NCBI GenBank assembly: GCA_019638455.1 | Contig: JAHBTU010000001.1 | Coordinates: 263,501 to 327,500 of the forward strand | Source: Saprospiraceae bacterium | GTDB taxonomy: Bacteria > Bacteroidota > Bacteroidia > Chitinophagales > Saprospiraceae | DNA: 64,000 nucleotides | Direction of reading: 5' to 3' | Shown here: positions 26,147-33,153 of the stretch, piece after piece | How positions within the stretch are numbered: position 1 is the first letter of the stretch | Layout: the number at the start of each line of letters is the position of its first letter | Translations under genes and position numbers: made by a program | Notes under the pieces: generated by a model | Seen by the model: only the letters and a program-made list of their open reading frames with translations | Told to the model about the DNA's origin: nothing | Database searches by the model: none

Positions 26147-27748
26147 TCAACCGTCAGTGAACCCGTCAGTTCCCGCATAAAACATGAGAGAGCCGGGAGC
26201 GATATTGTTTTCAATCAAAGTGCTCGCACTACCGTTTGCCAGCGCGATATGTCGGATGTTCAATGTCCCCATTCCATTCAACTCTGCCATAAAAATATCG
26301 TGTTCTGTACTATTCATCTCCCAATCATCGCTTTCGTCAGCGTCAGCCGGGTAATAGAAGCGGTACAACAATGTTTGTCGGGCAAAAGGACTGGTTAGTC
26401 CGTTAAATGCAGCGGCAACTTGTGGGATACTTGCCAACAAGTCAATCCCCTGAGGGGAGGCAATGTAGTTGATATGATGTAAAAATGCCTGAATGCTCAC
26501 CGGAACATTAGCCCCGCGCAGCGGCGCGTCGTAGGAGAAAAATTTCTCGCACTGGTGGTCGAAACCCGTCTGCTGCGCCTTGAGCAGCATGTACTTGGTG
26601 ATGATGCCTCCGGCGCTCACGCCCATTATCATGTTCGGCTCGCTGCTGCCGTTCGCGGCCTTGATGTTGTTTACCGCTTGCACAGCGGCCTTCACCACTT
26701 CGGCGCTGTTCTGGATGTAGTCTTGTATGTTGGTCAGGTTGACCCACACGATGTCATAGCCTTGGGCGTAGAGCCATTCGCCGAGGGGTTGAGAAGTGCC
26801 GGTGATGACCTCTGTTTTTGTGAGAAGTTCCTCTATTCTTAATCTAAACCTTTCAGGTTGATCCACCAATTCAAAACCCTCCACGATTATAAAAGGCTTG
26901 AGCAGTTTGTTGCAAGGAGAACCATAAAAAATACGGAGGTCGGCACCAGCATTTACCGGGATAATATCCTCTGGGTCTATTGGATAATTTGGGCCTTCGC
27001 CACGCTCCTGAACGACTTGCTCTGCCACGAAGAGAATGGACTGCCCTTCGAGCATTGCGCCGCCCTGTTGGAAGCGGGTCAGAATGGTTTTCACCCCGCC
27101 AGAATCGTACTCGACAGTATAAGTTTGGCCTGCTGTGAGCGTTTGCCAGCCTTGGCCGTCGCCGAAATCGGCTTGCAGCGAAGGATTGAGCCAGCCCAAG
27201 TTTTGCCAGAAAAGGCCGGTAGGCAGCGTGAAATGCACCGTGGTGTGCCAAGCCTCCGATTTCAAGGGCGCAAAAGCGAGCAGCGTATCCTGCCGATAAG
27301 GGCTTTGAGTGCGCCCCGGCACGTCGGACAGTTGTTCGTTTTGCGAGGTAAGCAGGCTGTCGGGCAGCGCGTCTTTATGGATGCGATGATAGCGCAGCGC
27401 GAGCGCAGCAAGGGGGATAGTGTCCGTGCCAGTGTAACGGTTTACATAACTCATATAGGCATCTGGGTGGGGCAAGGGGTTTGCACCGGAGCCGACGTAG
27501 GCATTTCGTGCCTGGATGTACAGGAAGCCGAAAGTGGCAGGCTGGAGATAGGCCGAGTCCCGACGGGTACCGTCGAAAATGGCAGGTTCAGCGAGACCAT
27601 TGAGGCCTTTATCCCAGAGGAAGCCAGAAGTGATTTCGCTTTTATCAAGTGGAGCGACCATGTTGGTCAGGAACTCGCCAAGCCGTTGGCTTTGGCAAAA
27701 GAGTGGCAGGCCGAGCAAGGCGCTCAGCAAGAAAAGATTGATTTTCAT
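26147..27748 (-). CDS. Secreted alpha/beta-hydrolase domain protein; 5' part of a split T9SS gene
   Basis: 533 residues. Signal peptide MKINLFLLSALLGLPLFCQS, then an N-terminal domain (RLGEFLTNMVAPLDK, GFLWDKGLNGLAEPAIFDG, FGFLYIQARNAYVG) shared almost exactly with the chimeras at 28389 and 29704. From ~300 a hydrolase fold: KPFIIVEGFELV, YDIVWVNLTNIQDYIQN and nucleophile elbow GVSAGGIITKYMLL (GxSxG), as in lipases. The frame ends in GTDGFTDG then TGA. Inserting one base turns the following 15 codons into LNYLNPATNRDLLDGF, and dropping one T at 26102-26106 rejoins the next frame. Last gene of the cassette operon. Confidence 0.88.
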   Translation of the reverse strand: MKINLFLLSALLGLPLFCQSQRLGEFLTNMVAPLDKSEITSGFLWDKGLNGLAEPAIFDGTRRDSAYLQPATFGFLYIQARNAYVGSGANPLPHPDAYMSYVNRYTGTDTIPLAALALRYHRIHKDALPDSLLTSQNEQLSDVPGRTQSPYRQDTLLAFAPLKSEAWHTTVHFTLPTGLFWQNLGWLNPSLQADFGDGQGWQTLTAGQTYTVEYDSGGVKTILTRFQQGGAMLEGQSILFVAEQVVQERGEGPNYPIDPEDIIPVNAGADLRIFYGSPCNKLLKPFIIVEGFELVDQPERFRLRIEELLTKTEVITGTSQPLGEWLYAQGYDIVWVNLTNIQDYIQNSAEVVKAAVQAVNNIKAANGSSEPNMIMGVSAGGIITKYMLLKAQQTGFDHQCEKFFSYDAPLRGANVPVSIQAFLHHINYIASPQGIDLLASIPQVAAAFNGLTSPFARQTLLYRFYYPADADESDDWEMNSTEHDIFMAELNGMGTLNIRHIALANGSASTLIENNIAPGSLMFYAGTDGFTDG

Positions 27749-27776
27749 GTCAAGAAAATTTAGAAGTTAGTAAATG

Positions 27777-28367
27777 CTATTGTGGGTAATATTTGAGGTC
27801 GAAGCGACCATCGGTAAATTGCAAAGTGTCTTGTTTGTTCTCTGAAAGCAATGTAAACTTAAATACTCCAGAGATGATGTTTTGGGAAGTGTCCAGTCGG
27901 GTAATCTCAAAGTAATTCTGAGCATTATGGTCAATATTTTCCCATGCTTTTGAGCTCTGGCCCGATTCAAAAATTTGCCCAAAATCTAAACTCGAATAAA
28001 CAAGGTCACTTATCGGATTGTATCCTAATTTTAAAGGTTTTAACCCTACGATAAGTGACTCAAGAGTATCGTTGTCTGACTCCTGAACACTGTAAGTAAG
28101 CGCCATTGACAAGAAGTTACTTCCGTCAGATTCTCGCAATGTGCAATCTATAGGCCTAAGTGAGACTACTGACCCATACAAATCCACACAAGGCACCCAC
28201 TCCTTGCCATTGATTTTGCAGCCGAAGGTGTTCAAGCCTTGAGTCGTGATTTCAGGCCAAGGGCAGGGGTCGGGCTTCACATACGGCGGGGAGTCGTCTT
28301 TGTAGCAGGCAAAGAGCCACAAAGCGGTCAGCAGGGGCAGGAGAAAAAGGAAAATCTTGTTTTTCAT
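27777..28367 (-). CDS. Lipoprotein A of the cassette operon
   Basis: 196 residues with lipobox LWLFACYKD. After the Cys comes PPYVKPDPCPWPEITTQG and FGCKINGKEWVPCVDLYGSV, the shared signature of all three lipoproteins in this operon, then a beta-rich domain ending FTDGRFDLKYYPQ. The INGKEWVPC element recalls DUF5025/DUF6252-type Bacteroidetes lipoproteins, but I cannot confirm it. The 5' half is nearly identical to lipoprotein B; the 3' half differs in sequence. It lies 21 bases after chimera 1 and 28 bases before the hydrolase gene. Confidence 0.85.
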   Translation of the reverse strand: MKNKIFLFLLPLLTALWLFACYKDDSPPYVKPDPCPWPEITTQGLNTFGCKINGKEWVPCVDLYGSVVSLRPIDCTLRESDGSNFLSMALTYSVQESDNDTLESLIVGLKPLKLGYNPISDLVYSSLDFGQIFESGQSSKAWENIDHNAQNYFEITRLDTSQNIISGVFKFTLLSENKQDTLQFTDGRFDLKYYPQ

Positions 28368-29015
28368 GTCAGAAGAAAATTTTAGAAGTTAGCGAATGTC
28401 ACTGTAGATAGAGTGCTTGATGTCGAAACCGCCATCGGTGATTTCAGCCTTTTTGCCAGTTAATGTGTCAATCAGTGTGACCTGAAATTGACCCGAGATA
28501 ATGTTTGCTTCTGTATCTAAGCGATTTATCATCAAGTAGTTATTGGCAGCAGAATCAACTACTTCAAGGCGATTTTGCTCCCAATCGACAGAAATCACTA
28601 TCCGGGCACTTTGGAATTCCGAAGGAATTATCAGTAACCCTTCCGAACAAGACCTGAAGCCCAAGCTGACCAATCCATTCGAATCCACTTTGTGGATACG
28701 GTGATAGCGCAGGGCAAGGGCAGCGAACGGAACGGTGTCCGTACCGGTATAACGTTTCACATAGTTCATGTAAACATCCGGGTGCGGCAAGGGGTTTGTG
28801 CCCGTACCGACGTAAGCGTTTCGAGCCTGAACGTAGAGGAAACCGAAGGTGGCGGGTTGTAGACATACCGAATCTCGAAAAACACCGTCAAATATGGCGG
28901 GTTCGGCAAGCCCATTGAGGCCCTTGTCCCAGAGGAAGTTGGAGTTGATTTTGGCTTTGTCCAAAGGGGCGACCATGTTGGTCAGGAATTCGCCAAGTCG
29001 TTGGGCTTGACAAAA
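28174..29015. repeat. Long direct repeat, copy 1 (842 bp)
   Basis: Matches 29489-30330 in direct orientation, offset 1315 bases, with about five mismatches that I could find, all within the lipoprotein signal region (around 28260-28315). It spans the 5' half of lipoprotein A and nearly all of chimera 1, whose coding parts look identical to chimera 2. Confidence 0.9.
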
Positions 29016-29063
29016 GAGCGGCAGGCCGAGCAAGGCGCTCAGCAAGAAAAGATTGATTCTCAT
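28389..29063 (-). CDS. Chimera 1: hydrolase N-terminus fused to lipoprotein C-terminus
   Basis: 224 residues. Residues 1-~125 are the signal peptide and N-terminal domain of the secreted hydrolase (MRINLFLLSALLGLPLFCQA, RLGEFLTNMVAPLDK through RYHRIHK). From VDSNGLVSLGF onward it is the C-terminal half of lipoprotein B (compare HIDSNGLISLGFRPC). The hydrolase catalytic region is absent. The joint at 28682-28696 coincides with a 6-bp palindrome with a three-base centre (ATCCAC AAA GTGGAT on the coding strand). The frame is intact, so it may make an exported non-catalytic protein. Confidence 0.85.
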   Translation of the reverse strand: MRINLFLLSALLGLPLFCQAQRLGEFLTNMVAPLDKAKINSNFLWDKGLNGLAEPAIFDGVFRDSVCLQPATFGFLYVQARNAYVGTGTNPLPHPDVYMNYVKRYTGTDTVPFAALALRYHRIHKVDSNGLVSLGFRSCSEGLLIIPSEFQSARIVISVDWEQNRLEVVDSAANNYLMINRLDTEANIISGQFQVTLIDTLTGKKAEITDGGFDIKHSIYSDIR

Positions 29064-29091
29064 GTTAGAAAATTTTAGAAGTTAGCGAATG

Positions 29092-29682
29092 TTATTGCGG
29101 ATAATATTTGAGGTCGAAGCGGCCATCGGTAATTTCAACTTTTTTGCCTGTTAATGTGTCAATTAGTGTCATTTGGAATTGACCTGAGATAATATTGGCC
29201 TCAGTGTCTAAGCGATTTACCATTAAATAGTTGTTGGCAGACAAGTCAACTACTTCAAAGCGAGTCGCTTCCCAATCCACTGACATTAAGATTCGGGCAC
29301 TTTGAAATCCTGAAGGGATAATAAGCGTCCCTTCAGTACAAGGTCTAAAGCCGAGGCTAATTAACCCGTTAGAATCGATATGCGAATAAGTAGTATCAAG
29401 GACACTTCTGAGCGCAGAAATTGACAGTGAATTACTGCCGTCCGATTCAGTCACCAGACATTCAAGAGGTCGCAGGCTTGCCCAGTTACCATACAAATCC
29501 ACACAAGGCACCCACTCCTTGCCATTGATTTTGCAGCCGAAGGTGTTCAAGCCTTGAGTCGTGATTTCAGGCCAAGGGCAGGGGTCGGGTTTCACATACG
29601 GCGGGGGGGCGTCTTTGTAGCAACCAAAGAGCCACAAAGCGGTCAGCAGGGGCAGGAGAAAAAGGAAAATCTTGTTTTTCAT
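29092..29682 (-). CDS. Lipoprotein B of the cassette operon
   Basis: 196 residues, lipobox LWLFGCYKD, then PPPYVKPDPCPWPE. The first ~75 residues match lipoprotein A almost exactly; the second half (DSNGLISLGFRPCTEGTLII, NNYLMVNRLDTEANIISGQF) matches the C-terminus of both chimeras at about 80-85 percent. It is therefore the likely parent of the fused tails. Beta-rich, probably anchored at the outer membrane or surface. Confidence 0.85.
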   Translation of the reverse strand: MKNKIFLFLLPLLTALWLFGCYKDAPPPYVKPDPCPWPEITTQGLNTFGCKINGKEWVPCVDLYGNWASLRPLECLVTESDGSNSLSISALRSVLDTTYSHIDSNGLISLGFRPCTEGTLIIPSGFQSARILMSVDWEATRFEVVDLSANNYLMVNRLDTEANIISGQFQMTLIDTLTGKKVEITDGRFDLKYYPQ

Positions 29683-30330
29683 GTCAGAAGAAAATTTTAG
29701 AAGTTAGCGAATGTCACTGTAGATAGAGTGCTTGATGTCGAAACCGCCATCGGTGATTTCAGCCTTTTTGCCAGTTAATGTGTCAATCAGTGTGACCTGA
29801 AATTGACCCGAGATAATGTTTGCTTCTGTATCTAAGCGATTTATCATCAAGTAGTTATTGGCAGCAGAATCAACTACTTCAAGGCGATTTTGCTCCCAAT
29901 CGACAGAAATCACTATCCGGGCACTTTGGAATTCCGAAGGAATTATCAGTAACCCTTCCGAACAAGACCTGAAGCCCAAGCTGACCAATCCATTCGAATC
30001 CACTTTGTGGATACGGTGATAGCGCAGGGCAAGGGCAGCGAACGGAACGGTGTCCGTACCGGTATAACGTTTCACATAGTTCATGTAAACATCCGGGTGC
30101 GGCAAGGGGTTTGTGCCCGTACCGACGTAAGCGTTTCGAGCCTGAACGTAGAGGAAACCGAAGGTGGCGGGTTGTAGACATACCGAATCTCGAAAAACAC
30201 CGTCAAATATGGCGGGTTCGGCAAGCCCATTGAGGCCCTTGTCCCAGAGGAAGTTGGAGTTGATTTTGGCTTTGTCCAAAGGGGCGACCATGTTGGTCAG
30301 GAATTCGCCAAGTCGTTGGGCTTGACAAAA
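29489..30330. repeat. Long direct repeat, copy 2 (842 bp)
   Basis: Second copy of 28174-29015. It covers the 5' half of lipoprotein B and almost all of chimera 2. Sequence similarity ends in the signal-peptide codons of the chimera, just before the T6 run. Confidence 0.9.
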
Positions 30331-30377
30331 GAACGGCTGGCCGAGCAAGATGCTCAGCAAAAAAGGATGTTTTTCAT
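29704..30377 (-). CDS. Chimera 2, identical fusion with a likely frame error in its signal peptide
   Basis: From RLGEFLTNM to the stop it is residue-for-residue identical to chimera 1. The frame can be opened from an ATG at 30399, but that start gives a poor leader (MGFHFVPHEKHPFLLS). The ATG at 30377 would give MKNILFLLSILLGQPFFCQA, an excellent signal peptide, if the T run at 30359-30364 (six T on the coding strand) had one more T; as written it stops after seven codons. Thus expression may be off, phase-variable, or the base call wrong. Follows lipoprotein C by 46 bases. Confidence 0.7.
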
Positions 30378-30423
30378 GTGGAACGAAGTGAAATCCCAAA
30401 CTTGGTTCGAGATGAGTTAAGAG

Positions 30424-31023
30424 TTACTGTTGGTAGTAAGTCAGGTCAAAGCGGCCGTCAGTGATGTAAAGGGTATCTGTGCCATACTTAGGCAGGAGTA
30501 TGGCTTCGAACGTTCCAGAAATGATGTTTTTATCTGTGTCCAGTCTCAGAATTTCAAGTTGAAAGCCCGCTCTTGATACTGGAAGTTCCCATCTATCTAT
30601 AAATTGGCTTCCATACCGTTCACTAAATGTGAAAAAAGTATGTTCCAACTCTTCAGCGGGAATTTTACCTATGCGTAGTGGCCAGAATGCAATGCCATAG
30701 GAGTTTGAAGTACTATCCAGGCTGGTCATGCTGTACACGCCCGCAAATGACAACGCATTTGAACCATTTGATTCGGTTAAGCTGGCATCAATGGGTCGCA
30801 ACGTTGCCACAGAAGCATAAATATCCACGCACGGTACCCACTCTCTTCCATTGATTTTGAAGCCGAGGGTGTGTTTTCCTTCGGTCGTGACTTCAGGCCA
30901 AGGGCAGGGGTCGGGTTTCACATACGGCGGGGGGGCGTCTTTGTAGCAGGCGAGCAGCCACAAGGCCACAAGCATTAGCAACAACGTATTTGCCTTTGCA
31001 GGCGGAGAGAGCATTTTTTTCAT
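30424..31023 (-). CDS. Lipoprotein C, first gene of the cassette operon
   Basis: 199 residues from the ATG at 31023; the in-frame ATG at 31086 lies outside the signal peptide. Lipobox LVALWLLACYKD, then PPPYVKPDPCPWPEVTTEGK and INGREWVPCVDIYASV as in lipoproteins A and B; the C-terminus ends ITDGRFDLTYYQQ. The remainder differs from A and B (KIPAEELEHTFFTFSERYGS). It is the first gene downstream of the phased palindrome array at 31125-31240, so that array may control the whole operon. Confidence 0.85.
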   Translation of the reverse strand: MKKMLSPPAKANTLLLMLVALWLLACYKDAPPPYVKPDPCPWPEVTTEGKHTLGFKINGREWVPCVDIYASVATLRPIDASLTESNGSNALSFAGVYSMTSLDSTSNSYGIAFWPLRIGKIPAEELEHTFFTFSERYGSQFIDRWELPVSRAGFQLEILRLDTDKNIISGTFEAILLPKYGTDTLYITDGRFDLTYYQQ

Positions 31024-31124
31024 GGTGGAAACATGTTTAAGCGTGAAAGAAAAGATGAGGAATATGAGGCGTATCTTCGGATACAAAAATCGGCACTGCC
31101 AAACCTGCCTCCAAGTATTTCATT

Positions 31125-31240
31125 GGATATCTCGTCCACTCTGAAAACTATTTTTGGACGGTTCGTCCACTAACAACACTCTTGCAAACTGTTTTTGGAC
31201 GAACCGTCCACTTTTTTGTTTTCGAGTGGACGGTTCGTCC
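31125..31240. promoter_or_regulatory. Array of four phased palindromes (GGACGnnnCGTCC), candidate operator
   Basis: Exact sites at 31156-31168 and 31228-31240 (GGACGGTTCGTCC) and 31197-31209 (GGACGAACCGTCC, same palindrome inverted), with a degenerate one at 31125-31137 (GGATATCTCGTCC). Centre spacings are 31, 41 and 31 bases, near three, four and three helical turns, so all lie on one face of the DNA. On the minus strand two sites are followed by a common AAAAAnAGTTT. The array ends 102 bases before lipoprotein C. The remaining gene-free DNA up to 31437 shows no gene. Confidence 0.7.
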
Positions 31241-31437
31241 AATTTGGCTGGCGAGGGTAGGGGTAGTGACGTGGCCATTTACGCCGTTGTTGGTATCCTC
31301 GTCAGCAACACCTCGCAGGACGCTGGGCAAGTACCTTCTTCAATTTGTTGGCATCGAGCTCCGCCGCTTGTTGTTGGCGGGGATGCCAACAACGGCAAAA
31401 AAACCTTTTGCCTGATGAATATATCCACCGCTTGCGC

Positions 31438-33087
31438 TCACCGCCATGCCACGCCCATCAACCGTTCCGAGTGTGTCCCATTGCGCAGCACCACCTGATA
31501 TATGCCCGCAGGCAAATCATCCAACCCGCTGATGCGCAGCGTGGTGATGAGGTGGCCAGAAATGCCAACCGTGATGTCGTCTATTTTTTTTCCGAAAACA
31601 TTGCGCAGTTCAAACACATCGCCGGGGCGGAAATAGTCGTGGGTCAACAGAAATTGCATCTCGCCTTTGTCGCGGTCGAAAGCAAACAACGAGCGGCTGC
31701 CAGTGTGAAAGTCGCCCAAGCGCAGCCAAGCCTCGGTGAGGTCGGGCAGCCCGTACCCGCGCTCATTGTCAGGGCGATTGGACTGGTCGGCTGAGGCAAA
31801 CACCGCGTATAGGATTTCGCCCGCTGTTTTTTCTGGGTAGGCGCTCCAAAGCGCGGCCAGCCCGCCCGCGAGCATGGGCGAAGCCATGGAGGTGCCACTC
31901 GAAAGGCCAAGTTGTGTGCCGAAATTGCCCGCTGCCACCACTTGGTCGCCGGGGGCCACGAGGTCGGGTTTGATGCGACCGTCGGGTGTGGGGCCAAAAG
32001 AGCTGAAAGATGCGCGTCGCCCCTCATAATTTACGGCCCCTACCGCAATAAGCCCCGGCGCATCTGCTGGGACTCCGATATGTCGCCACCATCCGTCGCC
32101 CTCATTGCCCGCGCTGTTGCAGACTATCATGCCCTTGCGAGCGGCAATGGCTGCTCCCCGCGAGCCGATGGCTGTGCGACCGTCGAGTTTGGTGTAGTTG
32201 TGATTGAGCGTGGTATCGTTGAAATGCGTGTAGCCGAGCGAGGCGTTGATGATATTGGCTCCAATGCTGTCGGCCCATTCCGCACCTGCCACCCAGTTGG
32301 CTTCTTCTACTGGGTATTCGCCGCCAGTGTCTTCCGTTTTGAGCAGGAAGTACGAAGCCTCGGGAGCTGTGCCAACAAAATATCCAGGTAGGTTGGCAGC
32401 CATGACCGATAGAACTGCCGTGCCATGATGCGCGCCTTCATATACCGCTCCGTCGCCCTCCACGAAGTCCCAGCCGGGAAACAAGCGGCCTTGTGTAGCC
32501 ACACTATCAAAAAAAGGCAAAGTGTCTGTGTTGGTGAATCCGCCATCCATCACAGCCACCCATATCCCGTCGCCGCGGTGCCCGGCGGCATACAAAGGAG
32601 GCAGTCCCAGCATGTCGAGTTGCATGCTGGCGTAGCCGAGCGGGTTGTCGTCGCCGCCGGGCTTTGGGTAGTCCAGCAAGGTCTCTCGTTTTTTGGGCGG
32701 GTGGTTGGGCGGGTTTTTGGGTGGGATGTGCCGCCCGATGTACGTCACGTTTTTGACAAAAGGCAAGTTGAGCAGTCGCGCTGCCTCAGTGGAATCGGCG
32801 GTGACGGTGGCGGCGTTCAGCCAACGCGATGTGTTGTGGATTTTTACGCTCTTTGTTTTCAGAGCCTTGACGTAGTGCGGGTTGACGGGCAAATCTTCTG
32901 TTACTACGGCGATACCCGCCCGTGCGCGGCGCTCTATGGCGCGAGCGGAGAGGAATTCTGCTGGGCGGCAGGTGCAATAAGGCGAGTTGTCTTTGTCAGT
33001 AAACTCTACCCAGTATTTGTTGAGTTCTTGAGCGGGAAGCGCGGCGGCGCTACCGGCCATCCACAGTGTGAAAAGCAATTTTTTCAT
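31438..33087 (-). CDS. S8 subtilisin-like serine peptidase, secreted, T9SS-type tail
   Basis: 549 residues. Signal peptide (MKKLLFTLWMAGSAAALPAQ), a propeptide of ~130 residues, then the S8 fold with the triad Asp in VAVMDGGFTN, His in AHHGTAVLSVMA and Ser in SSGTSMASPMLAGG, plus oxyanion Asn in VCNSAGNEGDGW. The C-terminal ~85 residues (FELRNVFGKKIDD, LPAGIYQVVLRNG) look like a T9SS type A sorting domain, so the enzyme is probably released or bound at the cell surface. A family with the same layout is common in Saprospiraceae. The gene sits alone between the TonB-type receptor and the palindrome array. Confidence 0.93.
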   Translation of the reverse strand: MKKLLFTLWMAGSAAALPAQELNKYWVEFTDKDNSPYCTCRPAEFLSARAIERRARAGIAVVTEDLPVNPHYVKALKTKSVKIHNTSRWLNAATVTADSTEAARLLNLPFVKNVTYIGRHIPPKNPPNHPPKKRETLLDYPKPGGDDNPLGYASMQLDMLGLPPLYAAGHRGDGIWVAVMDGGFTNTDTLPFFDSVATQGRLFPGWDFVEGDGAVYEGAHHGTAVLSVMAANLPGYFVGTAPEASYFLLKTEDTGGEYPVEEANWVAGAEWADSIGANIINASLGYTHFNDTTLNHNYTKLDGRTAIGSRGAAIAARKGMIVCNSAGNEGDGWWRHIGVPADAPGLIAVGAVNYEGRRASFSSFGPTPDGRIKPDLVAPGDQVVAAGNFGTQLGLSSGTSMASPMLAGGLAALWSAYPEKTAGEILYAVFASADQSNRPDNERGYGLPDLTEAWLRLGDFHTGSRSLFAFDRDKGEMQFLLTHDYFRPGDVFELRNVFGKKIDDITVGISGHLITTLRISGLDDLPAGIYQVVLRNGTHSERLMGVAWR

Positions 33088-33153
33088 GTTGACAAATAAA
33101 CGGGAAAGGGGGGATTTTGTGCATACTGTTGGGCATTTTCCTCGTGCGACATC

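Noticed and set aside
26144..26152. TGA read as selenocysteine or programmed readthrough
   Set aside because: No SECIS-like hairpin, and the reading after TGA in frame is poor; two compensating shifts explain it better.
28564..28866. Antisense frames inside the chimeras (also 29879-30181)
   Set aside because: Identical to each other only because the DNA is duplicated; Arg/Pro-rich shadow of the coding frame.
31125..31240. CRISPR-like array of repeats
   Set aside because: Repeats are 13 bases, palindromic and only 31-41 bases apart, too small for CRISPR spacing, and no cas genes are present.
31154..31498. Small genes on the plus strand between the cassette operon and the subtilase
   Set aside because: They overlap the palindrome array and the end of the subtilase gene; no signal or domain supports them.
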